Part shown: positions 9,980 through 18,736 of the stretch, one piece after another
How positions within the stretch are numbered: the first letter of the stretch is position 1
Layout: every line of letters begins with the position of its first letter
Source: Sandaracinus sp.
Lineage (GTDB): Bacteria > Myxococcota_A > Polyangia > Polyangiales > Houyiibacteriaceae
NCBI GenBank assembly: GCA_002699025.1
Contig: PABA01000007.1
Location: forward strand, 1 to 58,089
Direction: 5' to 3'
Length of the DNA stretch: 58,089 nucleotides
Translations under genes and position numbers: made by a program
Notes under the pieces: generated by a model
What the model was told of the DNA's origin: nothing
The model's input: the letters and a program-made list of their open reading frames with translations, nothing else
Database searches by the model: none

Positions 9980-10678
9980 GTGCGACGCGGAGACCCGGAC
10001 ACCTACGAGGTCGAGCTCGGCGGCGGGGCGACGCTCCCCGCGCCGGCGCGCGACGTGATCGACGCGCTGGCGCCCCTGGTGACGCCGAAGCGGCTCGCGC
10101 GCATCGAAGGCGTGGCGGCCAAGCGCACCTACGGGGTCGCCGCGGTGCTCGAGAGCATCGACGACCCGCACAACGCGAGCGCGATCCTCCGCTCGGCGGA
10201 CGCCTTCGGGGTGCAGCGGGTCCACGTGCTGCCGGGGCCCGGCGGTTTCCAGGCGGCGCGGCAGGTGTCGAAGGGCGCGCACCGCTGGCTCGACCTGACG
10301 CCCCACCCGAGCCCCGAGGCCTGCGCCGAGGCGCTCACGGGGGCCGGCTACCGCATCCTCGTCGCCTCCATGGAGGGGGAGCTCCGGCCCGAGGCGCTCG
10401 GGGAGTTCGAGCGGGTGGCGGTGGTCTTCGGGAACGAGCACCGCGGGCCGAGCTCGGCGCTCCGGGCGCATGCCCACGGCACCTACGGCATCCCCATGCG
10501 GGGCTTCGTCGAGAGCCTGAACGTCTCGGTGGCGGCGGCGATCACGCTCCACGCGGCGACCCGCGACCGGCCCGGCCTGGCGCCCGAGGACCGGAACGCG
10601 CTCGTCGCGCGCTGGCTCATGGCGGACGTGCGGGACGCGGAGCGCATCGTCGCCGAGCACGTCCGTTCCCGCCACTGA
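9980..10678 (+). CDS. trmH: SPOUT tRNA/rRNA 2'-O-methyltransferase, TrmH-like
   Basis: This 232-residue protein has the three SpoU/TrmH motifs: motif 1 DDPHNASAILRSADAFGV, motif 2 VFGNEHRG and motif 3 IPMRGFVESLNVSVAAAI, which build the trefoil-knot SAM site. The Asn and Arg of motif 1 and the Glu of motif 2 are present. Length and the C-terminal extension fit tRNA (guanosine-18-2'-O)-methyltransferase, although other SPOUT targets cannot be excluded. A GC-rich hairpin follows 2 nt after the stop codon. Confidence 0.88.
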   Translation: MRRGDPDTYEVELGGGATLPAPARDVIDALAPLVTPKRLARIEGVAAKRTYGVAAVLESIDDPHNASAILRSADAFGVQRVHVLPGPGGFQAARQVSKGAHRWLDLTPHPSPEACAEALTGAGYRILVASMEGELRPEALGEFERVAVVFGNEHRGPSSALRAHAHGTYGIPMRGFVESLNVSVAAAITLHAATRDRPGLAPEDRNALVARWLMADVRDAERIVAEHVRSRH

Positions 10679-10680
10679 AC

Positions 10681-10703
10681 GGGGCGCTCGGAATGGGCGC
10701 CCC
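10681..10703 (+). terminator. Hairpin after trmH, likely terminator
   Basis: GGGGCGC (10681-10687) and GCGCCCC (10697-10703) form a 7-bp GC stem with a 9-nt loop, 2 nt after the trmH stop. There is no strong T run, so termination is probable and not certain. Confidence 0.5.
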
Positions 10704-10801
10704 CCTCTTCGGGGTTGTCTCCATGCGTCGTCCACCGAGAGCCACGGCGACGTGTCTCCGGCGACCCGCGGGCCGTCCGCGAGGAAGGCGACGCCCCTTC
10801 C

Positions 10802-10830
10802 TTGAACCGCGACCGGCCGCTGACTACGTT
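10802..10830 (+). promoter_or_regulatory. Candidate promoter of the PBP1A operon
   Basis: TTGAAC (10802-10807) and TACGTT (10825-10830) are separated by exactly 17 bp. Each matches part of the housekeeping consensus. They lie about 50 nt upstream of the chosen ATG and downstream of the trmH hairpin. Confidence 0.4.
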
Positions 10831-10878
10831 CGGCCTCGCTCTTGCTCCCTCCGGCGCGTGTCCCACGCGCTCCCTCCG

Positions 10879-13290
10879 ATGCCCCGTTCGCGGACCACGA
10901 AGCCGCTTCGCCCACGCAAGCCGATCGCGAAGGTCGAGAAGCGCCGCGGCCGCTCTCGCGTCTGGGTCTGGCTCAAGCGCCTCGTGATCGTCGGCGTGGT
11001 GCTGGGGCTCCTCGGCCTCGGGGGGCTGGCGGGGGTCTTCTGGTACTACGGCCGCGACCTGCCGGACGTGGCCTCCCTCCGGAGCTACGAGCCGCCGCAG
11101 ACGACGCGCGTGCTCGACCGCCACGGCGAGACCATCGGCGAGATCTTCCGGGAGCGGCGGACCGTGGTCGAGATGGAGCGGGTGCCGCGGGTGCTCGTGC
11201 TCTGCGTGCTCGCGGCGGAGGACGCGGACTTCTACCAGCACGAGGGGCTCGACTACCCGGGCATCGTGCGCGCCGTGCTGCGCGACCTGAAGGAGGGGCG
11301 CGCCGCGCAGGGCGCGAGCACCATCACCCAGCAGGTGGTGAAGCTCCTCCTGCTCAGCCCCGAGCGGACGCTGAGCCGGAAGATCCGCGAGCTCATCCTG
11401 GCGCGCCGCGTGGAGCAGGAGCTCACGAAGGACGAGATCCTCCACCTCTACCTGAACCACATCAACTTCGGCCACGGCCGCTACGGCGTGCAGGAGGCGG
11501 CGCAGTACTACTTCGGCAAGGACGTCGAGGAGCTCACGCTCGCCGAGGCGTCGCTCATCGCCGGCGTGCCCCAGGCCCCGGCGCGCCTCTCCCCGCGGAG
11601 CCACCCGGAGGCGGCGCGGCGCCGGCAGGCCTTCGTGCTCCGCCAGCTCGAGGAGAAGCGGGCCGAGTACTGGCCGGACCTCGCCCTCGAGGACATCGAG
11701 GCGGCGCGCGAGGAGGAGGTCACGCTGATCGAGCGCGAGGGGCCCGAGCCCGAGGGCGCGGAGATCATGGCCCTGGTGCGGCGCGAGCTCCGGGACCAGG
11801 TCGGGGAGGAGGCCTACCGGCGCGGGGGCTTCACGGTGCACACGACGCTCGACCTCGAGCTCCAAGAGGCCGGCCGGGAGGCGCTCCGGGACGGGCTCGA
11901 GGCCGTGGACCGGCGGCAGCGCTATCGGGGCCCGCTGCGCGTCCCGCGGCGGCCGCGGGAGCTCGAGCCGGTCGAGGCGCTCCGCTCGGGCCGCGTCTAC
12001 CGGGCCGAGGTGACGGGGACGGACGACGAGACCGGGACGATCCACCTGGACGTGGGCGGCCACGCGGCCGTCGTCGACCTCGCCGACCTGACCCGGTACA
12101 ACCCCGAAGGGCTCGCGGCGAGCGCCTTCGCGCCGGTGGGGAGCCGCGCCCGCGTGTCGATCCTGCGCGCCGGCGAAGAGGGGGAGCCGGCGGAGGCGAA
12201 GCTCGAGCTCGGCCCACAGGGCGCCCTCGTCGTCATCGACCCGCGCTCGCGCGACGTCCTGGCGCTCGTCGGCGGCTACGAGGGCGGCCCGGGCTTCGAC
12301 CGCTCGCGGCAGGCCGTCCGCCAGCCGGGGAGCACCTTCAAGCCGCTCGTCTACGCGCTCGGCGTGCAGCAGCGGCGCTTCACGCCGGCCACGCTGATGA
12401 TCGACGCGCCCGCCGTGTACGACCGCTGGCGGCCGCAGAACTACGAGACCTGGCGGCACGAGGGCGCCGTTCGGCTCCGCGAGGCGCTCGCGCGCTCGAT
12501 CAACCTGGTGGCCGTGCGCGCCATCGAGGAGGTGGGACCGGATCGGGTGGTGGAGCTCGCGCGACAGCTCGGGATCGCGACCGACCTCGACCCGGGCCTC
12601 GGCCTGGCGCTCGGCGCGAGCGGCGTGCGGCCCATCGAGCTGACGAACGCCTACGCGACCTTCGCGGCGGGCGGGCGCTGGGCGGCGCCGCGCTTCATCA
12701 CGCGCATCGAGGGGCCAGCGGGCGAGGTGGAGCTGCCCGAGCGGGAGGCGCCGCGGGACGTGCTGACGCCGGAGGAGGCCTACGTCGTCACCTCCATGCT
12801 CGAGAGCGTGGCGAGCGAGGGGGGGACGGCGCGACGGGCGGCGCGGCTCGGTCGGCCCGTGGCCGGCAAGACGGGCACGAGCAACGAGGCGCGGGACGCC
12901 TGGTTCATGGGCTACACGCCGAACGTGGTGGCGGGCGTGTGGGTCGGCTTCGACGACCGGCGGCCCATCGGACGGCGCGAGAGCGGGGGGCGGACGGCGC
13001 TGCCGATCTGGATGGACGTGGTGGCGGCGGCCGAGGAGGGGGAGCCGGTCATCGAGTTCCCGCGGCCGAGCGGGATCGTGACGGCGGAGATCGATCCGGC
13101 GAGCGGGCTCCTGGCCTACGAGGGGCAGGAGGACGCGATCGAGGAGGTCTTCCTCGAGGGGACCGTGCCGACGGAGACCGCGCGGCCGCCCGACGTGGCC
13201 GACCCGTCGACCTTCCTGATGGAGCAGTTCGGGGGCGCCCCCGGCACGGACGAGGACGGCGGCGACGAGGGCGCGGAGGCCAGCCCGTGA
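10879..13290 (+). CDS. mrcA: Class A penicillin-binding protein 1A (bifunctional)
   Basis: This 803-residue protein has a basic N-terminus, one transmembrane helix (about residues 32-55), a glycosyltransferase domain with EDADFYQHEG (catalytic Glu114) and GASTITQQ, an OB-like insert (about 350-450), and a transpeptidase domain with STFK (Ser485), SIN and KTGTS motifs. It polymerises and crosslinks peptidoglycan. ATG 10879 is chosen over an in-frame ATG at 10693, which lies inside the trmH hairpin and adds an Arg-rich stretch without family character. Its end overlaps the next gene by GTGA, heading a four-gene operon. Confidence 0.95.
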   Translation: MPRSRTTKPLRPRKPIAKVEKRRGRSRVWVWLKRLVIVGVVLGLLGLGGLAGVFWYYGRDLPDVASLRSYEPPQTTRVLDRHGETIGEIFRERRTVVEMERVPRVLVLCVLAAEDADFYQHEGLDYPGIVRAVLRDLKEGRAAQGASTITQQVVKLLLLSPERTLSRKIRELILARRVEQELTKDEILHLYLNHINFGHGRYGVQEAAQYYFGKDVEELTLAEASLIAGVPQAPARLSPRSHPEAARRRQAFVLRQLEEKRAEYWPDLALEDIEAAREEEVTLIEREGPEPEGAEIMALVRRELRDQVGEEAYRRGGFTVHTTLDLELQEAGREALRDGLEAVDRRQRYRGPLRVPRRPRELEPVEALRSGRVYRAEVTGTDDETGTIHLDVGGHAAVVDLADLTRYNPEGLAASAFAPVGSRARVSILRAGEEGEPAEAKLELGPQGALVVIDPRSRDVLALVGGYEGGPGFDRSRQAVRQPGSTFKPLVYALGVQQRRFTPATLMIDAPAVYDRWRPQNYETWRHEGAVRLREALARSINLVAVRAIEEVGPDRVVELARQLGIATDLDPGLGLALGASGVRPIELTNAYATFAAGGRWAAPRFITRIEGPAGEVELPEREAPRDVLTPEEAYVVTSMLESVASEGGTARRAARLGRPVAGKTGTSNEARDAWFMGYTPNVVAGVWVGFDDRRPIGRRESGGRTALPIWMDVVAAAEEGEPVIEFPRPSGIVTAEIDPASGLLAYEGQEDAIEEVFLEGTVPTETARPPDVADPSTFLMEQFGGAPGTDEDGGDEGAEASP

Positions 13291-14633
13291 GCTCGGCGCG
13301 CGCCCTCTCGGCATGCGCCCTCGCCCTCCTCCTCGCCGCGCTGCCGACGCCGGCCGCCGCCCAGGGCGCCGACGCCCCGACGGCCGTGGAGGCGACGGCG
13401 GCGACCTTGCGCGCGTGGACCACCGAGGCCCTCGAGGGCGCGCGGGGGCCGGTCTCGCTCACGACCGAGGCGCGCTGGCCCGCGGGGAGCGCCGACCCGG
13501 ACGCCCTCGAGGCGCGGCTCGTGGGCGCGGTGCGCGAGGCGGTCGAGCAGGCCGGGCTCGAGCGGACCGAGGACGCGGCGGCGGCGGCGACGCGGCTCCG
13601 GCTCCGGCTGGCGGTGCGGGGCGGGCACCTCGACGCCGAGCTCTCGACCGCGGTCACGCCGCGGCACTGGCTCACGGCCCTCCTCGGCTGGGGCGACACC
13701 CGAGCCGTCCGCGTGCGCCGCCCCCTCGACGCGCCCGCGCGCCGCTTCGTCGCCGCCCTCCCCGCGCTCGCGCCGAGCACGGTCGTCGCCCGCACGCTCG
13801 CCCTCCCCGGCCACGGCTACCTCGCGCTCGCGGTGGTCGACCTCGACGGCGAGGGGCGCGCCGAGCTGGTGCTCCTGCGCGAGGCGAGCGTGGAGGTGCT
13901 CCGGCTCGTGGCGGACGCGCGCGGGCGGCCGCGCCTTCGGCTGGTGGAGCGGCAGGCCGTCCCCGAGAGCCCGCGCCCCGGCGTGGCCGCGCGTCGCCCC
14001 TTCGGCACGCTCGTCGCCGAGGACCGCGGCGCCCTCGCCCGTCTCCGCGATCAGAGCGCGCCCTTCCGGATCCGCTGGGAGGGCGCCCTCCGCCTCACGC
14101 CCGCGGACGACCCCTGCCCGCCCGGCGCCCACCCGCTGCGCGACGCCTGCGCCGTGCCCGTCGACGGGCGCGACTACTACGCCTCCGAGCTCGTCGCCCG
14201 GGTGGGCCAGCCGACCCCCCCGCGGGCGCCGACCTCGTTCTACGCGCGCGTGCACGCGCCCGTGCTGCGCCGCGACGGGCGCCGGGAAGCGGTGGAAGTG
14301 GTGGTCACGCCCCGGGGCCGGCTGGTCGCGCGCACCGGCGACCGGGCGGTCGGGCTGGGGGGCTACGGGGCCGCCATCGGCGTCGCCGACGCGGACCAGG
14401 ACGGCGCCCTCGAGCTGCTCGCCTCGAGCGAGCGCGCGCTCGGCGAGGGCGACGCGCTCCAGGTGCTCCGCGTGCGCGAGGACGGCGGGCTTCGCTCCGT
14501 CTGGCGGGAAGAGGGGCTCGCCGGCTCGGTCATGGTGGCGGGCGCGGGAGACCTCGACGGAGACGGCGTCCCGGCGCTGCTCGCCATCGAGGAGCGCCCG
14601 GACGAGACGGCCGTCCTCTGGGTGGTGCGCTGA
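13287..14633 (+). CDS. Secreted FG-GAP-like repeat protein
   Basis: This 448-residue protein has a signal peptide (residues 1-25, ending AAAQG). Three segments (VVDLDGEGRAELVLL, GVADADQDGALELLA, AGDLDGDGVPALLAI) match the Asp-rich calcium-binding loops of FG-GAP/VCBS beta-propeller repeats. The N-terminal 150 residues are helical and unlike the repeats. A CPPGAHPLRDAC pair could form a disulfide. The GTG start overlaps the stop of the PBP1A gene, which links it to cell-wall synthesis. The biochemical role is unknown. Confidence 0.75.
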   Translation: MSSARALSACALALLLAALPTPAAAQGADAPTAVEATAATLRAWTTEALEGARGPVSLTTEARWPAGSADPDALEARLVGAVREAVEQAGLERTEDAAAAATRLRLRLAVRGGHLDAELSTAVTPRHWLTALLGWGDTRAVRVRRPLDAPARRFVAALPALAPSTVVARTLALPGHGYLALAVVDLDGEGRAELVLLREASVEVLRLVADARGRPRLRLVERQAVPESPRPGVAARRPFGTLVAEDRGALARLRDQSAPFRIRWEGALRLTPADDPCPPGAHPLRDACAVPVDGRDYYASELVARVGQPTPPRAPTSFYARVHAPVLRRDGRREAVEVVVTPRGRLVARTGDRAVGLGGYGAAIGVADADQDGALELLASSERALGEGDALQVLRVREDGGLRSVWREEGLAGSVMVAGAGDLDGDGVPALLAIEERPDETAVLWVVR

Positions 14634-16072
14634 TGGGGTATCGTCGGCCGATGCCAGGGGGGCGGCAGCGACGGGGTCGGGCGAGCCGGGCGAGCCGGGG
14701 CGTCGCCCTGGCATCGGTCGGGGCGGCGGCGCTGCTGGGGCTCGCGCTCGCGCCGCCGGCCGAGGGCGCCCTCCCGCCCGGCTACGGCGGGCGGCTGCGC
14801 CTCCCGGCCACGGCGCCGCTCCGCCTCCCGGACCCCCGTCGCGTCGACACGCCGCTCGAGGCCACGCTCGCCCACGCGGTCTTCGACACGCTCTATCGCC
14901 TCGACGCCCGCGGCGTCGCCCGCCCTTCCCTCGCCCTCGGGCCGCCCGAGCGCACCGAGGAGGGCGTGCTCGTCCGCCTCCGCGAGGGCATCCGCCGCCA
15001 CGACCGGCGCCCGCTCCGGGCCCGCGACGTGGCCCGCTCCCTCGACCGGGCCCACCGCGGCGAGGCCGCCGCCTGGCTCGCGGGCTTCGGCACGCGCACC
15101 GACGGGCGGCTCGACGTGGAGGCGATCGACGCGCAGACGCTCCGGCTGCAGGCGCCCGAGGGCTTCCCCGTCGCCCGGCGCCTCGCCGCGCTCCCCCTGG
15201 CGATCGTCCTCGGCCGGGGCACGGGCACCGGCCCCTTCCGGCCGCGCATGCGCGGCGGCGCGCTCCGCCTCTATCAGTTCCGCGCGGCCGCCCGCGGCGC
15301 GCCCCATCTCCGCGAGGTCTGGGTGGAGCCGCCCCGGCCCCGCGAGGAGGAGCTCCGCGCCTTCGAGCTGGGGGAGCTCGACGGGAGCTGGCGGGGCGCC
15401 TCGCTCTACGGGCAGGCGCGCCGGCCCGTCGAGGAGCTGGCGCTCCCGGCCGAGACCCCGGTCCTCCTCGCCGTGCGCCAGGATCGGCCCGCCCTCCGGC
15501 AGAGTGGCGCGGCCCTCGCGCAGGCGATCGACCGGCGCCGCCTCGCCCGCGCCGGCCTGGTCCCGGCGGCGAGCCTGGCGGAGGGCATGCCCGCGCCCAG
15601 GCTCGAGGGCACGCGCCCGCCCGCGGCCCCGGTGGTGCTCCTCGTCCGCGCCGACGACCAGCTCCAGGAGAGCCTGGCCGGCGCCCTCGCCGCCCGCTTC
15701 GACGAGCTCGGCTGGCGCCTGGCGGCCCAGCGCGTCCCGGCCGAGCGCTACGACGCCGTGGTGGAGCGGAGCGGCTGGGACCTCCGCTTCGTGCAGGCGC
15801 CGCCGATGCTCCCGGGGAGCGCGGGGCTGGTGGCCAGCGCCTTCGCCGCCCTCGGGGACGACGAGGGCGCCGCCCGCGTGCTCCAGGACGCGCTCGAGGA
15901 GCCGGACGGCGCCGGGCGCCACGCGGAGACGCTCGGGGCGCTCGTGCTCGGCCACCGCCGCGCCGTGCTCCACCACCGGCCGGGCCTCGGCGCGCTGAGC
16001 GTCGACCCGCTCGGCCGCATCCGCCTCGGCGCCGTGTTCCTGCCTCGCGCCGAGACCACGCCGGGGGACTAG
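14633..16072 (+). CDS. Family 5 solute-binding-like protein (oligopeptide-binding type)
   Basis: This 479-residue protein has a signal-anchor or signal peptide (about residues 20-46). Its mature part resembles the peptide/nickel-binding SBP family 5: LEATLAHAVFDTLYRLDARG near the start, then VLVRLREGIRRHDRRPLRARD, the usual 'potentially active when the site is open' segment. No permease or ATPase gene is near, so it may act as a ligand sensor for the kinase encoded next. It begins at a TGATG overlap with the previous gene; an in-frame ATG at 14651 is an alternative start. The remote similarity makes this call moderate. Confidence 0.65.
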   Translation: MGYRRPMPGGRQRRGRASRASRGVALASVGAAALLGLALAPPAEGALPPGYGGRLRLPATAPLRLPDPRRVDTPLEATLAHAVFDTLYRLDARGVARPSLALGPPERTEEGVLVRLREGIRRHDRRPLRARDVARSLDRAHRGEAAAWLAGFGTRTDGRLDVEAIDAQTLRLQAPEGFPVARRLAALPLAIVLGRGTGTGPFRPRMRGGALRLYQFRAAARGAPHLREVWVEPPRPREEELRAFELGELDGSWRGASLYGQARRPVEELALPAETPVLLAVRQDRPALRQSGAALAQAIDRRRLARAGLVPAASLAEGMPAPRLEGTRPPAAPVVLLVRADDQLQESLAGALAARFDELGWRLAAQRVPAERYDAVVERSGWDLRFVQAPPMLPGSAGLVASAFAALGDDEGAARVLQDALEEPDGAGRHAETLGALVLGHRRAVLHHRPGLGALSVDPLGRIRLGAVFLPRAETTPGD

Positions 16073-17833
16073 ATGGGTCTGCGCTGGCGCCTGCTCCTGC
16101 TCTTCCTCCTCGCGGCCTTCGTGCCCTTCGTGGCCCTCGGCCTCGTCGTGCAGAAGACGCTGGTGGAGGAGCTCGAGGAGGACCACCGGCGCCTGCTCGA
16201 GTCCCGCGTCGAGGCCGCCCGCCGCCGCCTCGCCGAGCGCGAAGCCGAGGACCGGCGCGCCGTGCAGGCCCTCTGCGATCACGACCTGGTGATCGACCGG
16301 CTGCTCCTCGACCTGGCGACCGACCGCTTCGACCCCTCCCGCGAGCAGAGCCTGGTCACGCTCCTCCCGCCGCTGATGCGCGGGCGCCGCTTCGACACGC
16401 TGCACCTGCTCGACGCGCGCTCCGGACGCGATCGGGGCCGGGTGCTCGGCGCCGGCCACTACCCGGAGTCGGTGGGCGCCGACGCGGCGGCGCTCCTCGA
16501 CGCGACCGTGCGCGCCCGCGGCGAGCCCTTCGTGCGCGACGTGCGGATCGCCACCGAGGCGGGCCCCCGGGATCGGCGCACGCTGCTCCAGGGCTGCGTC
16601 GCCGAGCGCGACGGCGTGGCCGTGGGGGTGGTCGCCGGCCGGCACCTCGACGAGGGCTTCGGCGAGGCGCTCCTCGGCGACGTGCAGCCGGTGGCCTTCG
16701 CCATCGCCGGTCCGGACGAGACGCCGCGGCTCCCGGGCTCGGATCCGCCCGTCACCGTCGCGCGCTTCCTCGACGCGAGCGGCGAGCCCGCGCTCCGGCT
16801 CCTCGCCGCCATCGACGACGCCCCGCTCCGGGAGGACGTCGGCGGGCTCCGGCAGCGCTCCCTCTACGTGGCCGCCGGCGCCTTCGGCGTGGCCCTCCTC
16901 CTCGCCTTCGTCATGACCTGGACCCTGAGCCGCCCGCTCCGCGATCTCGAGGAGGCGACCCGCCGCGTCGCCGGGGGCGACCTCGAGTCGCAGATCCGCG
17001 TGAAGGCGCGCGGCGAGGTCGGGCGCACGCTCCAGGCCTTCAACGCCATGACCCGCGAGCTCGCGGCGACGCGGCAGAAGCTCCTCCGCGCGGAGCGCAT
17101 CGCCGCGTGGCGCGAGGTGGCCCGGCGCATCGCCCACGAGATCAAGAACCCGCTCCAGCCGATCCAGATGGAGATCGAGACCATGCGGAAGCTGCATGCG
17201 CGCGGGCACCCCTCCTTCGACGAGGAGTTCGAGCAGTCCACCTCCCTGATCCTCGAGGAGGTGAAGCGCATGAACAACATGGTCTCGGAGTTCAGCCGCT
17301 TCGCTCGCCTGCCCCGACCCAAGCCCGAGCCCCTCGACCTGCGCGAGCTGGCCCAGCACGTCGCCGGGCTCCACGACGGCGGCGAGGTCGCCCTCGAGCT
17401 GCACCTCCCGGCCGAGCCGACCGTGGTGCGAGCGGACCGGGAGCAGCTCACGCAGGTGCTCGTGAACCTGGTGCAGAACGCCTGCGACGCCGCCTCCGCG
17501 CGCCACCCGGGCCACGGCGCCCGGGTCGAGCTCGCCCTCGCGCCGACGGCCGATGGCGCCGAGCTGCGCGTCGCGGACAACGGCATGGGCATCGCGCCGG
17601 ACGACCGGCTGCGCATCTTCGAGCCCTACTTCACGACGAAGGCGAAGGGCACCGGCCTGGGCCTCGCGATCGTGCACCGCATCGTGGGCGACCACGGCGG
17701 GAGCATCGACGTGGAGGACGGCCTCGACGGGGGCGCGGCCTTCGTCGTCCTGCTCCCGAAGGGCGGCCCCCCCGAGGCCATCGCCGCCTCGCTCTCGGAC
17801 TCGGCGCTCCCGCTGACGCCCACGGCGCGCTGA
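16073..17833 (+). CDS. Membrane sensor histidine kinase, NtrY-like
   Basis: This 586-residue protein has a first transmembrane helix (residues 5-25), a periplasmic region of about 235 residues, a second helix (near 263-285), a HAMP linker (SRPLRDLEEATRRVAGGDLE), a dimerisation box IAHEIKNPLQPIQ with His355, and a GHKL ATPase domain with NLVQNACDA, VADNGMGI and GTGLGLAIV. The HEIKNPLQPIQ form is typical of NtrY-like kinases. The ATG abuts the stop of the solute-binding-like gene, and no response regulator follows. The operon context suggests it monitors the cell wall or a periplasmic ligand. The output partner must be elsewhere. Confidence 0.92.
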   Translation: MGLRWRLLLLFLLAAFVPFVALGLVVQKTLVEELEEDHRRLLESRVEAARRRLAEREAEDRRAVQALCDHDLVIDRLLLDLATDRFDPSREQSLVTLLPPLMRGRRFDTLHLLDARSGRDRGRVLGAGHYPESVGADAAALLDATVRARGEPFVRDVRIATEAGPRDRRTLLQGCVAERDGVAVGVVAGRHLDEGFGEALLGDVQPVAFAIAGPDETPRLPGSDPPVTVARFLDASGEPALRLLAAIDDAPLREDVGGLRQRSLYVAAGAFGVALLLAFVMTWTLSRPLRDLEEATRRVAGGDLESQIRVKARGEVGRTLQAFNAMTRELAATRQKLLRAERIAAWREVARRIAHEIKNPLQPIQMEIETMRKLHARGHPSFDEEFEQSTSLILEEVKRMNNMVSEFSRFARLPRPKPEPLDLRELAQHVAGLHDGGEVALELHLPAEPTVVRADREQLTQVLVNLVQNACDAASARHPGHGARVELALAPTADGAELRVADNGMGIAPDDRLRIFEPYFTTKAKGTGLGLAIVHRIVGDHGGSIDVEDGLDGGAAFVVLLPKGGPPEAIAASLSDSALPLTPTAR

Positions 17834-17961
17834 ACGGGAGCGCCCCACGGCGCGGGGGCCGGATTTGCGCTCGGGAGCCCGACCCGCAAGGCTCTGAGGG
17901 CACCGGGGGCACCGGGCGCCCGTTCGTCCCGCGCCCGCCCCATCCTCGCCCTGGAGACCCC

Positions 17962-18582
17962 ATGCGCCGCTGGCTCGCCCTCGCCCTGCTCCTCGCCGCC
18001 GCCCCGCTCGTCGCCCCCGGTGATGCCCACGCGCTCCGATGCGGCACCGACCTCATCGACGTCGGCGACACGCGGGCGGAGGTGCGCGCGAAGTGCGGCG
18101 AGCCCCTCGACGTCGCCCGCCGCGTGGTGACGCAGACGATCCGTCAGCGCGTGGCCGCCGGGGCCGCCGTGATGCGCACCGTGAGCACGGTGGTCGAGAC
18201 CTGGACCATGAACTTCGGCCCGCAGAAGCTCATGCAGGAGATCACCTTCGCCAACGGCCAGGTGCAGCACATCCGCACGCTGGATCGGGGCTTCCGCGAG
18301 GACCGGCTCGGCGGCCTCGACCGCCCCGTGCGCCTCGGCGACACCCCTTCGCAGGTGCGGAGCGCCTGGGGCGCGCCGGCGGACACCAGCCGCCGCGTCG
18401 AGGACCGCACCGTGGCCCAGCGCCTCGACGACCTGACGGCCGCCGCGACCACCGTGAGCGTGGAGGTCGAGGTGTGGATCTTCAACTTCGGCCCGCGCCG
18501 CTTCATGCGGCAGGTGACCTTCGTCGACGGCCGGGTCGAATCGGTGGAGACCCTCTCCCGCGGCTTCGTCGACGGCGACTGA
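17962..18582 (+). CDS. Secreted DUF2845-like protein, duplicated domain
   Basis: This 206-residue protein has a signal peptide (residues 1-25, ending DAHA). Two similar halves each contain a 'GDT...V...G.P' turn followed by VVETWTMNFGPQKLMQEITF or the related VEVWIFNFGPRRFMRQVTF, then a strand and SRGF or DRGF. The first half has the RCGTDLIDVGD start seen in DUF2845 proteins. Function is unknown. GGAG lies before the ATG at 17962. It stands alone on its strand before the sigma-54 promoter at 18709. Confidence 0.8.
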   Translation: MRRWLALALLLAAAPLVAPGDAHALRCGTDLIDVGDTRAEVRAKCGEPLDVARRVVTQTIRQRVAAGAAVMRTVSTVVETWTMNFGPQKLMQEITFANGQVQHIRTLDRGFREDRLGGLDRPVRLGDTPSQVRSAWGAPADTSRRVEDRTVAQRLDDLTAAATTVSVEVEVWIFNFGPRRFMRQVTFVDGRVESVETLSRGFVDGD

Positions 18583-18708
18583 GGCCGGAGAGGCGCGGCG
18601 GGTCCGGCGGCGAGGTCGTGCCAGACCTGTGTCATCCGCCTGTGCCATTCCCTGTCACGCCCGCACCGTTCACGGCCGAGACGGGGAAAATTCCCACAGA
18701 ATCGAACG

Positions 18709-18724
18709 TGGCACATCGCTCGCA
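18709..18724 (+). promoter_or_regulatory. Sigma-54 (-24/-12) promoter upstream of the lipoprotein gene
   Basis: TGGCACATCGCTCGCA matches TGGCAC-N5-TTGCA at every position but one (C for the second T of TTGCA), with GG and GC separated by the required distance. The predicted start, near 18735, is almost on the GTG at 18737. Upstream are three CCTGTG/C words at 18626, 18639 and 18651 and an inverted GGGAA-AA-TTCCC at 18684-18695 that could be activator sites. The gene for a sigma-54 activator lies directly downstream. Confidence 0.65.
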
Positions 18725-18736
18725 CGACACACTCTC

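Noticed and set aside
10842-13286. Long upstream part of the frame that leads into the FG-GAP-like gene
   Set aside because: It overlaps the PBP1A gene in another frame and is Arg/Gly/Ala-rich. The true start is the GTG at 13287 with a signal peptide.
14363-17848. 1161-residue minus-strand frame opposite the binding protein and kinase genes
   Set aside because: It is antisense to genes with clear motifs and has no recognisable domain.
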